Below are positions 1 through 9,151 of a stretch of 64,000 nt of DNA, piece after piece. The stretch comes from Hydrogenophaga sp. (GTDB lineage Bacteria > Pseudomonadota > Gammaproteobacteria > Burkholderiales > Burkholderiaceae_C), in NCBI RefSeq assembly GCF_019264445.1, contig NZ_JAHVAB010000081.1, positions 1 through 64,000 of the forward strand. The letters are read 5' to 3'. Under the pieces are notes generated by a model. It saw nothing but the letters and a program-made list of their open reading frames with translations. It did not search any database and was not told the origin of the DNA. The position numbers and the translations under genes are program-made. Numbering within the stretch: the stretch's first letter is position 1; each line of letters opens with the position of its first letter.

Positions 1-76
1 GTCCGGTGCGGGTGACCGACGTGGTCCCCGCACCGGACGAGCCGGTGATGGCGATGATGGGGTGGCGCTCAGACAT
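1..76 (-). CDS. cbbP: Phosphoribulokinase CbbP, N-terminal fragment (cut by window edge)
   Basis: Only the first 25 codons are visible; the rest lies left of the window. The translation begins MSERHPIIAITGSSGAGTTS, which carries the P-loop GSSGAGTTS typical of phosphoribulokinases. The enzyme phosphorylates ribulose 5-phosphate to the RuBisCO substrate ribulose 1,5-bisphosphate. It lies 43 bp downstream of cbbF on the same strand and is therefore probably the next gene of the cbb operon. The assignment rests on the P-loop and the context, since the catalytic domain cannot be seen. Confidence 0.85.
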   Translation of the reverse strand, partial: MSERHPIIAITGSSGAGTTSVTRTG

Positions 77-119
77 GGGTGTGTCCCGGGAGTTTGAAAA
101 GCGGGGGAGGGCAGCGCCG

Positions 120-1205
120 TCAGGCGCGGAACAGGCTGCGCTCGCGAAACAGGGGGTTGTCCAGTGACTTCTGGAAGGGCTCGGCGTGGTAGCGCTCGAT
201 GCGCTCCACCTCGTTCTTCGATCCAAACACCAGGCCCACGCGCTGGTGCAGCGACGCAGGCTGCACACCCAGCACCGGCGCGCGCCCCGTGCTGGCGCGC
301 CCGCCGGCCTGCTCCATGATGAAACCGATGGGGTTGGCCTCGTAGAGCAGGCGCAGGCGCCCGGGCTTGCTGGCGTCCTTGGTGTCGCGCGGGTAGAGGA
401 ACACGCCGCCACGCATCAGGATGCGGTGCGCCTCGGCCACCATGCTGGCGATCCAGCGCATGTTGAAGTCCTTGCCGCGCGGCCCGGTCTTGCCCGCCAG
501 GCATTCGTCCACATAGCGCTTCACGGGGGCTTCCCAGAAGCGGCTGTTGGACGCGTTGATGGCGAACTCCTGCGTGTCTTCGGGCACGGTGAGGTGGGGG
601 TGCGTGAGCATGAACTCGCCCAGGTTGGGGTTGAGCGTGAAGCCGGCCACGCCATTGCCCACGGTGAGCACCAGCATGGTGGTGGGGCCGTAGAGCGCGT
701 AGCCGGCAGCCACCTGTTGCGTGCCGGGTTGCAGGAAGTCGGCCTCGGTGACGTCGCGGCCATCGGTGGCCGGCGCGCGCAGCACCGAGAAGATGCTGCC
801 CACCGACACGTTGACGTCGATATTGCTGGAGCCATCGAGCGGATCGAACGCCAGCAGGTACTTGCCGCGCGGGTGCTGCGGCGGGATCTGGTGCGGCGCT
901 TCGAGCTCTTCCGATGCCATGCCGGCCAGGTGGCCACCCCACTCGGTGATGCGCAGGAAGTAGTCGTTGCTGAGCACGTCGAGCTTCTTCTGCGCTTCGC
1001 CCTGCACATTGACCGACCCGCCGGCCTCCGCTGCGTGGTTGCCCAGCACGTCGCCCAGCGCACCAAAGGCCACTTCGCGCGCGATGGCCTTGCAGGCCAT
1101 GGCCACGTCGAGGATGAGGGCGTTGAAGTCGCCGCTGGCTTCGGGGAAGCGGCGGCGTTGCTCGATGAGGTACTGCGTGAGGGTGCGGCGGCCGGTGAGT
1201 GGCAT
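120..1205 (-). CDS. cbbF: Fructose-1,6-bisphosphatase class 1 (CbbF)
   Basis: The 361-residue protein hydrolyses fructose 1,6-bisphosphate in the regenerative half of the Calvin cycle (and probably sedoheptulose bisphosphate). The class 1 metal and substrate signature [12 protein letters not shown] is present near residue 120, and the length is normal for bacterial FBPase. The open frame extends 32 codons further upstream, but [13 protein letters not shown] matches the family start and an AGAG stretch lies just before it. It sits between cbbY and cbbP in the operon. A class 1 FBPase elsewhere in the genome could serve gluconeogenesis, so this copy is best regarded as the autotrophic one. Confidence 0.95.
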   Translation of the reverse strand: MPLTGRRTLTQYLIEQRRRFPEASGDFNALILDVAMACKAIAREVAFGALGDVLGNHAAEAGGSVNVQGEAQKKLDVLSNDYFLRITEWGGHLAGMASEELEAPHQIPPQHPRGKYLLAFDPLDGSSNIDVNVSVGSIFSVLRAPATDGRDVTEADFLQPGTQQVAAGYALYGPTTMLVLTVGNGVAGFTLNPNLGEFMLTHPHLTVPEDTQEFAINASNSRFWEAPVKRYVDECLAGKTGPRGKDFNMRWIASMVAEAHRILMRGGVFLYPRDTKDASKPGRLRLLYEANPIGFIMEQAGGRASTGRAPVLGVQPASLHQRVGLVFGSKNEVERIERYHAEPFQKSLDNPLFRERSLFRA

Positions 1206-1237
1206 GGCGATCTCTTGGGATGGGGGCGTGAAGGGCT

Positions 1238-2008
1238 TCAAACAGGGGCGCCGACCGGTGCGCCGGCATGCCAGCGCCGCAGCGCCGCCACGGTGACCCA
1301 TGGCGGTTGTGTGTCTGCCACGCCAGGGGGCAGCGGATCGTTCGGATCGCCCAGGTGCGGCAGCACCCGCAGCGCGCCGTCAAAGCCGTGGCTGGCGGTG
1401 TGCACGGTGGGCGTGACCAGCGTCTGCAGGCCGGCGGCCGTGGCCGCGCGCAGCCCGTTGTCGGAATCTTCAAAGGCCAGACAGGCCGAGGCGGGCAGCG
1501 CCAGCGCGGCGAGAACCTGCCCGTACACCTGGGGGTCGGGCTTCTTGCGCGCGGCGGTCGAGGCGTCGCCCACGGCGGCAAATTGGATGCGCCAGCCGGC
1601 GCCGAGCGGCTGGCGCAGCAGCGCATCGATGTTGGCGGGTGTGGTGGTGGTCGCAATCGCCAGACGCAGGCCGGCGCCCCGCGCTTCTCGAATCAGGCGC
1701 AGCACACCCGGGCGCAGGGGCAGCCGCCCGCCGCTCACGCGGCTCTCGTAAATGCGCGTCTTCATCGCGTGAACCCGCTCGATGGTGGCGCGTGCGGCAG
1801 CGCTTCGCGCCATGTCGGGCTCCACCGTGCGCCAGTGGTGCGCCATGCGCTCTTTGCCACCCGCCACCTGCAGCAGCCGGATGTAGGTGGCCTCGTCCCA
1901 GTGCCAGTCCAGGCCTGCTTGCGCGAAGGCTTCGTTGAAGGATTCGCGGTGCGCGGCCTCGGTGTCGGCGAGCGTGCCGTCGACATCAAAGATCAGGGCT
2001 TCAAGCAT
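1238..2008 (-). CDS. cbbY: HAD-family sugar-phosphate phosphatase CbbY
   Basis: The 256-residue protein is a haloacid dehalogenase-type phosphatase. Motif I is [10 protein letters not shown] at residues 7-16, motif II lies around ATTTTPANI, and a late FEDSDNG loop is present. CbbY proteins that accompany red-type RuBisCO are known to dephosphorylate xylulose 1,5-bisphosphate, a misfire product that blocks the enzyme. The start was chosen at [12 protein letters not shown]; the longer open frame upstream lies inside cbbX. The gene overlaps the end of cbbX by 8 bp, which suggests translational coupling. A phosphoglycolate phosphatase (CbbZ) is the main alternative, but the [10 protein letters not shown] cap sequence favours CbbY. 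Confidence 0.88.
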   Translation of the reverse strand: MLEALIFDVDGTLADTEAAHRESFNEAFAQAGLDWHWDEATYIRLLQVAGGKERMAHHWRTVEPDMARSAAARATIERVHAMKTRIYESRVSGGRLPLRPGVLRLIREARGAGLRLAIATTTTPANIDALLRQPLGAGWRIQFAAVGDASTAARKKPDPQVYGQVLAALALPASACLAFEDSDNGLRAATAAGLQTLVTPTVHTASHGFDGALRVLPHLGDPNDPLPPGVADTQPPWVTVAALRRWHAGAPVGAPV

Positions 2009-2963
2009 GGGGCGCACCGTCCTGCTGAAACAGGCGGCTGCCGAGAATGTCGGCCGCCTGCAAGGTGGTGAGCTCTTCGGCGGTCCATTCGCGGTCCGGT
2101 TGTGAAAACAGCCGGCTGGCCTGGCGCAGGCGCGCGCGGTCCAGCGCGTTGCGCACGCTGCGCGCATTGGCGAAATGCGGTTGCGCCAGGCGCAGGGCAA
2201 GGTAGCGCTCGAAGGCTTGCGCGGCCTCGTCGCTGAACTGGTGGTTCTGCTCGGCCAGCATGCTTCTGGAGATCTGCATGAGTTCGTCGGCGGCGTAGTC
2301 CGGGAACTCCAGGTGGTGGGCGATGCGCGAGCGCATGCCGGGGTTGGACTGGAAGAAGGTGTTCATGCGGTCGCCGTAGCCCGCGAGGATCACCACGAGA
2401 TCGTCGCGGTGGTTCTCCATCACCTGTAGCAGGATTTCAATGGCCTCCTGGCCATAGTCGCGCTCGTTCTCGGGGCGGTAGAGGTAGTAGGCCTCGTCGA
2501 TGAAGAGCACACCGCCCATGGCCTTCTTCAAAACCTCGCGCGTCTTGGGGGCCGTGTGCCCGATGTACTGGCCCACCAGGTCGTCGCGCGTGACGGCCAC
2601 CAGATGGCCTTTGCGCACGTAGCCCAGCCGGTGCAGGATCTGCGCCATGCGGTAGGCGACCGTGGTCTTGCCGGTGCCCGGGTTGCCCGAAAAGCACATG
2701 TGCAGGCTGGGCGCCTGCGACGCCAGCCCCAGCCCGGCGCGCAGCTTGTCGATGACCAGCAGCGCCGCAATGTCGCGCACGCGCGCCTTGACCGGCGCCA
2801 GCCCCACCAACTGGTCGTCCAGCTCCTGGAGCACGGCCTGCACCTGCGTTTGCGCCAGCACGGCGCCCACCGAGCGCGGCGTGTCAACGGCGGGCGGTTC
2901 CACCGTGGCCGCCACCGGCGGTGCCTCCACCGGTGGCGTGCTGCCAGGAATGAAATAGGACAT
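2001..2963 (-). CDS. cbbX: Red-type RuBisCO activase CbbX (AAA+ ATPase)
   Basis: The 320-residue protein is an AAA+ ATPase that remodels inhibited red-type RuBisCO by engaging the C-terminus of the large subunit. Walker A is GNPGTGKT (residues 93-100) and Walker B is VLFIDEAYY (about 152-160). A pore-loop-like [11 protein letters not shown] follows the first strand and an arginine-finger region NPGMRSRI lies further on. The first 35 residues are a proline-rich, probably disordered tail. The gene lies 14 bp downstream of cbbS and overlaps cbbY. Its presence agrees with the form IC sequence of CbbL. Confidence 0.97.
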   Translation of the reverse strand: MSYFIPGSTPPVEAPPVAATVEPPAVDTPRSVGAVLAQTQVQAVLQELDDQLVGLAPVKARVRDIAALLVIDKLRAGLGLASQAPSLHMCFSGNPGTGKTTVAYRMAQILHRLGYVRKGHLVAVTRDDLVGQYIGHTAPKTREVLKKAMGGVLFIDEAYYLYRPENERDYGQEAIEILLQVMENHRDDLVVILAGYGDRMNTFFQSNPGMRSRIAHHLEFPDYAADELMQISRSMLAEQNHQFSDEAAQAFERYLALRLAQPHFANARSVRNALDRARLRQASRLFSQPDREWTAEELTTLQAADILGSRLFQQDGAPHA

Positions 2964-2977
2964 GGCTGCGCACGCTT

Positions 2978-3424
2978 TCAGGTCGTGTCGCGATACCGTT
3001 CACCTTCGGGCTGCAGGGCGCCGTACCCGCGTGTCGTGTAGCGCAGGCTGCGGCCATTCACCTCCTGGCGCTCCAGCATGAAGCCGGGTTCGCTGGCTGG
3101 CCGGTTGACGATGAAGCTCATGGCGATGGTCTCGACGTTGCGCGTCGAGTCGAAGGCCATCATGCGGATGTAGTGGTGCGGGAAAGCCTGGCGGCACGCG
3201 TTCAGCTCCTGCAGCACGCCGGCGGCGTCCTGCAGGTCGAACATGGGGTTGCCGTACATGCTCCAGTACGTGTTGCGCGGGTGCGGGTCGTCGGTGTATT
3301 CCACGCTCCAGGCGTAGCCGCGTTTCAGGCCGTACTCGATCTGCGCGGTGATCTCGGCGTCGGTGAGGTCGGGCAGGAAGCTGAACTGGCCTTGCGTGAT
3401 GCGGCCGGTGGGGTTGGTCATCAT
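2978..3424 (-). CDS. cbbS: RuBisCO small subunit, red type (CbbS)
   Basis: This is the small subunit of form I RuBisCO (148 residues). It starts with the typical [16 protein letters not shown] segment and contains the conserved [19 protein letters not shown] block. The C-terminal extension after about residue 110 is characteristic of red-type small subunits, in which it forms a beta-hairpin in the central pore. Two ATG codons lie in tandem at the start; an AGAGGA ribosome site 9 nt before the first one favours that codon. The gene lies 28 bp after cbbL and 14 bp before cbbX. Confidence 0.97.
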   Translation of the reverse strand: MMTNPTGRITQGQFSFLPDLTDAEITAQIEYGLKRGYAWSVEYTDDPHPRNTYWSMYGNPMFDLQDAAGVLQELNACRQAFPHHYIRMMAFDSTRNVETIAMSFIVNRPASEPGFMLERQEVNGRSLRYTTRGYGALQPEGERYRDTT

Positions 3425-3452
3425 GGTGTGCGGTCCTCTGGAATGAGTGGGG

Positions 3453-4994
<1,542 letters not shown>

Positions 4995-5027
4995 CCGTTC
5001 CTTGGACTTCAGTTAAGGAATTGCTGA

Positions 5028-5981
5028 ATGAAAAACGCCACCTTCCGGCAGCTGCGGGTGTTCAGCGAGGTGGCGCGGCACCTCAGCTTTGCGCGGGCGG
5101 CGCAGGCGCTGCACCTCACCCCGCCGGCGGTGACGATGCAGATCAAGGAGCTGGAGGGGCATGTGGGCATGCCGCTGTTCGAGCGCACGGGCCGCAAGGT
5201 GGCGCTGACCACCGTGGGCGAGTACATGCTGGTCTACGCCCGCAAGATGCTGGCCACGCTGAAAGACGCCGAAGACGCCGCCGCGCGGCTGCAGAAGCTG
5301 GAAACCGGCACGCTGGTGATCGGCATGGTCAGCACGGCCAAGTACTTCCTGCCCCACCTGCTGGCCGAGTTCCGCCGTGAGCACGGCAACATCGACCTGC
5401 GCCTGGCGGTGGGCAACCGCGAGCAGCTGGTGAAGATGCTCCACGCCAACGAGGTCGACATCGCCATCATGGGACGCCCGCCCCGGGAGCTGGCCACGCG
5501 GGCCGAACCGTTTGCGGCGCATCCGCATGTGTTTGTGGCGCCGGTCGACCACCCTCTGGCCCTGGCCTCGCACGTGCCCTCATCGGTGCTTCGCGGGTAC
5601 GACTTCATCGTGCGCGAGCCGGGCTCGGGCACGCGCGCCGCACTGGAGAAGTTTCTGCAAGGCAGCAACACCGAGCTGCGCGTGATCATGGAGATGGCCA
5701 GCAACGAGACCATCAAGCAGGCCGTGATGGCGGGCATGGGCCTGAGCTTCCTGTCGCTCCACACCATCGGCCTGGAGCTCAGCAACCGCCTGATTGCGGT
5801 GATCGATGTGGACGGTGCACCCGTCGTGCGCGCATGGAACGTGGTGCACACGCTCTCCAAGATGCTGTCACCGGCGGCGGAGGCGTTCCGGTATTTCGTG
5901 CTTGAGCGGGGTGAGGCGTATCTGGCCGAAAACTTTCTCGCGCACTTCGCGACGCGCGAGCAGGACGGGGCCGACAGCTGA
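5028..5981 (+). CDS. cbbR: LysR-type regulator of the Calvin cycle, CbbR
   Basis: The 317-residue protein is a LysR-type transcriptional regulator. The N-terminal winged helix begins ATFRQLRVFSEVARHLSFAR with the recognition region TPPAVTMQIKELEG, followed by the periplasmic-binding-like effector domain. The sequence and the divergent position next to cbbL identify it as CbbR, which activates cbb genes in response to metabolites such as RuBP or NADPH. An AAGGA ribosome site lies 8 nt before the ATG, within the TTCAG-N11-CTGAA repeat, so the protein may limit its own synthesis. Confidence 0.95.
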   Translation: MKNATFRQLRVFSEVARHLSFARAAQALHLTPPAVTMQIKELEGHVGMPLFERTGRKVALTTVGEYMLVYARKMLATLKDAEDAAARLQKLETGTLVIGMVSTAKYFLPHLLAEFRREHGNIDLRLAVGNREQLVKMLHANEVDIAIMGRPPRELATRAEPFAAHPHVFVAPVDHPLALASHVPSSVLRGYDFIVREPGSGTRAALEKFLQGSNTELRVIMEMASNETIKQAVMAGMGLSFLSLHTIGLELSNRLIAVIDVDGAPVVRAWNVVHTLSKMLSPAAEAFRYFVLERGEAYLAENFLAHFATREQDGADS

Positions 5982-6008
5982 TGCGGGGCGGTGCTGCGCG
6001 CGCCGCGT

Positions 6009-6908
6009 TCACACCATGCCGTTGCGCCGCGCGAGTTCGACGAACAGGGCCGAGTGGTCCATGTCGGCCAGCCCGTGCTCGACGCCCTGCGCAAAAAGTT
6101 GCTCGAACAGCCCGGTGATGGGCGCCTCGAAGCCGACCTCTGCGGCGGTGGCGAGTGCGTTGCGCATGTCCTTGAGTTGCACCGCCATGGCGCCGCGCTT
6201 GGCAAAGTCGCGCTCGACCATGCGCTGGCCATGCACCTGCAGGATGCGGCTGTCGGCAAAGCCGCCGCTGATGGCCTGCTTCACGCGCGCCATGTCGGCT
6301 CCGCCCTTCTCGCACAGCAGCAGCGCCTCGGCCACCGCGCCAATGGTGATGCCCACGATCATCTGGTTGGCCAGCTTGGCGAGCTGCCCGGCACCGTGTG
6401 GCCCCACATGCACCGCCTTGCCCAGCAGCTCGAACACCGGCAGCGCCTGCGCAAAGTCGGCCGCGCTGCCCCCGGCCATGATGGCCAGCGTGCCCTGCTC
6501 GGCGCCCACCGTGCCGCCCGATACCGGGGCGTCGAGGTGGCGCGCCCCCAGCAAAGCCAGGCGCTCTGCGTGCTCGCGGGCCTGGCGCGGCTGGATGGAC
6601 GACATGTCCACCACCAGCGCGCCGGCCTTCAGCCCCTGGGCGGCGCCCTGCTCAAACAGCACGTCTTGCACCACACCGCCATGCTCCAGCAGGGTGATCA
6701 CCACATCGGCCTGGGCCACCGCCTCAGCCGGCGTGTCGGCCACCGTCGCGCCAAACGCTTGCAGGCGCTCGGCCTTGGCGCGCGAACGGTTCCAGACGCT
6801 GACGGTGCAGCCCGCCTCGCACAGGCGGCGCGCCATGGGAAAGCCCATCATGCCGATGCCGAGCACGGAGATGCGGGTGGGCAGGGGCGGGGTGGCGGCG
6901 GTGTTCAC
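6009..6908 (-). CDS. NAD(P)-dependent beta-hydroxyacid dehydrogenase (GlxR / 3-hydroxyisobutyrate dehydrogenase family)
   Basis: The protein has about 299 residues from a GTG start. The Rossmann motif VLGIGMMGFPMARRL opens the protein, DAPVSGGTVGAEQGTLAIM is the substrate-binding signature and the catalytic lysine lies in GQLAKLANQ. Family members reduce tartronate semialdehyde to glycerate or oxidise 3-hydroxyisobutyrate, and sequence alone does not decide between them. Its position beside the Calvin operon would fit glycolate salvage through tartronate semialdehyde, but the gene is convergent with cbbR and not part of the operon. The start is uncertain because no clear ribosome site is present. 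Confidence 0.8.
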   Translation of the reverse strand: MNTAATPPLPTRISVLGIGMMGFPMARRLCEAGCTVSVWNRSRAKAERLQAFGATVADTPAEAVAQADVVITLLEHGGVVQDVLFEQGAAQGLKAGALVVDMSSIQPRQAREHAERLALLGARHLDAPVSGGTVGAEQGTLAIMAGGSAADFAQALPVFELLGKAVHVGPHGAGQLAKLANQMIVGITIGAVAEALLLCEKGGADMARVKQAISGGFADSRILQVHGQRMVERDFAKRGAMAVQLKDMRNALATAAEVGFEAPITGLFEQLFAQGVEHGLADMDHSALFVELARRNGMV

Positions 6909-6998
6909 GGTGGGACTTGGTGCAGAGGGTGAAAAGGGTGCCGGCAGGATACGTGCTCGCGGTGGCAATGGGTCACATCGCCTGAAAAACCCCCATGA

Positions 6999-7004
6999 CA
7001 CAAT
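6999..7004 (+). promoter_or_regulatory. Possible -10 element giving a leaderless hydrolase mRNA
   Basis: CACAAT lies 7 nt before the ATG at 7012, and no ribosome binding site is visible. It fits the pattern seen at uvrD, polA and others in this window. No good -35 element is evident. Confidence 0.35.
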
Positions 7005-7011
7005 GCGCGCG

Positions 7012-7896
7012 ATGAAGACCTCTGCCTCCCCCGACGTCGCCTGGCTTGAACGCGAATACAACAACCGCGCCCGCGTGCCCGAGCACGCCGTGCATTTCGA
7101 GCGCTGGGCGCGCGACTCGGCGCAGGCGCGCGCACGCGGCCCGGCCTTGCTCGACGTGAGCTACGGCCACGGCGCCGGCGAAACGCTCGATATTTTTCGC
7201 GCGCCGCGCAAGTCCGGCACGCCGCCCGCGCCGGTGCTGGTGTTCATTCACGGCGGTTGGTGGCGCAGCCTGGACAAGTCGGACCATTCGTTCATCGCGC
7301 CGCCCTTTGCGCAGCAGGGTGCGTGTGTGGTGGTGCCGAACTACGCGCTGTGCCCGGCGGTGACCATTCCCGACATCACGCTGCAGATGGTGCGTGCGCT
7401 GGCCTGGGTGTACCGCCACATCGGCGCACACGGCGGTGACCCGGACCGCATCACGGTGGTGGGGCATTCGGCGGGTGGTCACCTGGCCGCGATGATGCTG
7501 GCGTGCGACTGGTCGATGGTGGGCGATGACCTGCCGCTGGCGCTGGTGAAGAACGCGCTGGGCATGTCGGGCTTGTACGACCTGGAGCCGGTGATGCAGA
7601 CGCCGTCGGTGCAGGTCTCGCTCCAGCTGACGGCGCAGCAGGTGGCCATGGCCAGCCCGGCGCGGTTGCCGGCACCGCGCGTGCGCGATGGCCGTGGCGA
7701 ATTCACGGCGGTGGTGGGCGCAGAAGAAAGCGGCGAGTTCCTGCGCCACAACCGACTGATTCAGCAGGCCTGGGGTGAGCAGGCGGTACCGGTGTGCGAG
7801 GCCTTGAAGGGCCTCAACCATTTCAGCATCGTGGATGCGCTGGCGAACCCGAAGCAGCGTTTGCACAAGACGGTGCGGGCGCTGCTCGGGGTGTGA
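7012..7896 (+). CDS. Alpha/beta hydrolase, arylformamidase (kynurenine formamidase)-like
   Basis: The 294-residue hydrolase has the oxyanion motif FIHGGWW near residue 80 and the nucleophile elbow GHSAGGHLAA. The late histidine is in LNHFSIVDAL. The HGGWW motif and the size are those of the Bna7/arylformamidase-like branch, which cleaves N-formylkynurenine or related amides and esters. No tryptophan-degradation gene is nearby, so the substrate is unknown. A second in-frame ATG lies 9 nt upstream (7003). The downstream one was chosen because of the CACAAT hexamer 7 nt before it. Confidence 0.72.
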   Translation: MKTSASPDVAWLEREYNNRARVPEHAVHFERWARDSAQARARGPALLDVSYGHGAGETLDIFRAPRKSGTPPAPVLVFIHGGWWRSLDKSDHSFIAPPFAQQGACVVVPNYALCPAVTIPDITLQMVRALAWVYRHIGAHGGDPDRITVVGHSAGGHLAAMMLACDWSMVGDDLPLALVKNALGMSGLYDLEPVMQTPSVQVSLQLTAQQVAMASPARLPAPRVRDGRGEFTAVVGAEESGEFLRHNRLIQQAWGEQAVPVCEALKGLNHFSIVDALANPKQRLHKTVRALLGV

Positions 7897-7902
7897 TGTG
7901 CT

Positions 7903-7931
7903 GCGGGCGGGCCTGTGGCCCACAAGCCCGC
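7903..7931. terminator. Nested hairpin between convergent genes
   Basis: GCGGGC-GGGCC-TGT-GGCCC-ACAA-GCCCGC can fold into a stem with an inner and an outer arm between the ends of the hydrolase and guaC. No T-tract follows on either strand, so a function as terminator is only likely. Confidence 0.4.
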
Positions 7932-7941
7932 ACCGGCCGCC

Positions 7942-8919
7942 TCACATCAGCAGGTGCTCGCCTGCGTTGTCGCCGCCCAGGATCACATAGTTCACCTTGC
8001 GGATGTCCATCAGCCTGGTGCCGCCCGCGTAGCTGATCGAGCTCTGCACGTCCTGCTCCATCTCCACCAGCGTGCCGGCCAGCGTGCCCTTGATCGGCTC
8101 CAGGATGCGCTTGCCTTCCACGTGCTTGTATTCGCCCTTGTTGAAGTCGCTCGCCGAGCCGTAGTACTCCTTGTACCGCTCGCCATCGACTTCCACCGTC
8201 TGGCCCGGCGACTCCTCGTGACCCGCAAACAGCGAGCCGATCATCACCATGGTGGCGCCAAAGCGGATGCTCTTGGCAATGTCGCCGTGGCTGCGAATGC
8301 CGCCGTCCGCAATGATCGGCTTGGTCGCCACGCGGGCGCACCACTTCAGCGCCGAGAGCTGCCAGCCGCCCGTGCCAAAACCCGTCTTGAGCTTGGTGAT
8401 GCACACCTTGCCCGGGCCCACGCCCACCTTGGTCGCGTCGGCACCCCAGTTCTCCAGGTCGATGACCGCCTCGGGCGTGGCCACGTTGCCGGCGATCACG
8501 AAAGAGGCGGGCAGCTTCTCCTTCAGGTAGCGGATCATGTTCTTCACGCTGTCGGCGTGGCCGTGTGCGATGTCGATGGTGATGTATTCGGGGACGAGGC
8601 CCTCGGCCACCAGTTTGTCCACCGTGGCGTAGTCGGGCGCCTTCACGCCCAGCGAGATGGAGGCGAACACGCCCGCGGCGCGCATGTCGCGCACGAACTG
8701 CACGTTGTCCAGGTCGAACCGGTGCATCACGTAGAAGTAGCCATTCTTGGCCAGCCACGTGCAGATGGGCACGTCCACCACCGTCTTCATGTTGGCCGGC
8801 ACCACGGGCAGGCGGAACTTGCGCCCGCCCAGCTCCACGCCGGCGTCGCATTCCGAACGGCTTTCCACGCGGCACTTGCGCGGCAGCAGCAGGACGTTGT
8901 CGTAGTCGAAGATTTCCAT
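7942..8919 (-). CDS. guaC: GMP reductase
   Basis: The 325-residue enzyme reductively deaminates GMP to IMP with NADPH, feeding guanine nucleotides back to the adenine branch. It belongs to the IMPDH/GMPR TIM-barrel family. The phosphate-binding and cysteine loop is [15 protein letters not shown], followed by the [13 protein letters not shown] motif. It lacks the CBS domains of IMP dehydrogenase, and the length matches the short GuaC2 type. The start is [15 protein letters not shown]. It stands alone and is convergent with the hydrolase. Confidence 0.93.
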   Translation of the reverse strand: MEIFDYDNVLLLPRKCRVESRSECDAGVELGGRKFRLPVVPANMKTVVDVPICTWLAKNGYFYVMHRFDLDNVQFVRDMRAAGVFASISLGVKAPDYATVDKLVAEGLVPEYITIDIAHGHADSVKNMIRYLKEKLPASFVIAGNVATPEAVIDLENWGADATKVGVGPGKVCITKLKTGFGTGGWQLSALKWCARVATKPIIADGGIRSHGDIAKSIRFGATMVMIGSLFAGHEESPGQTVEVDGERYKEYYGSASDFNKGEYKHVEGKRILEPIKGTLAGTLVEMEQDVQSSISYAGGTRLMDIRKVNYVILGGDNAGEHLLM

Positions 8920-9097
8920 GTTGGATTCCCAAGCTCCAGAAAGCTGTTGTTGAACAGGTGAGCGCTTGGTCTGGCCGGCCTTTCTGGCGGTGGGCCAAAA
9001 AAAACCGGGCGCAAGAAGCTTGGGCCCGGTGCCCGATTGTAGACGCGCCGCGACCGGCCTGCCGCGCGCTTCGCCTGCCCATTTCGTTATGAGGTGT

Positions 9098-9113
9098 ATA
9101 CGGTTACCCGTAT
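9098..9113. promoter_or_regulatory. Inverted repeat upstream of uvrD
   Basis: ATACGG-TTAC-CCGTAT is a perfect 6-bp inverted repeat about 40 bp before the uvrD start. It has the size of a dimeric regulator site but does not match the LexA consensus. Its role is unknown. Confidence 0.3.
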
Positions 9114-9139
9114 GCGCCTGGTGGCGCCAGGCCGCTTCC

Positions 9140-9145
9140 TACAAT
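9140..9145 (+). promoter_or_regulatory. Predicted -10 element of uvrD (leaderless)
   Basis: TACAAT (5 of 6 to TATAAT) ends exactly 6 nt before the uvrD ATG. Transcription would begin at or next to the start codon. No Shine-Dalgarno sequence is present. Confidence 0.5.
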
Positions 9146-9151
9146 CGCTGC

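Noticed and set aside
186-1751. A 521-codon plus-strand open frame opposite cbbF and cbbY
   Set aside because: It is the antisense shadow of two well-conserved genes in high-GC DNA. Its translation is rich in His, Gly, Ala and Arg without any motif.
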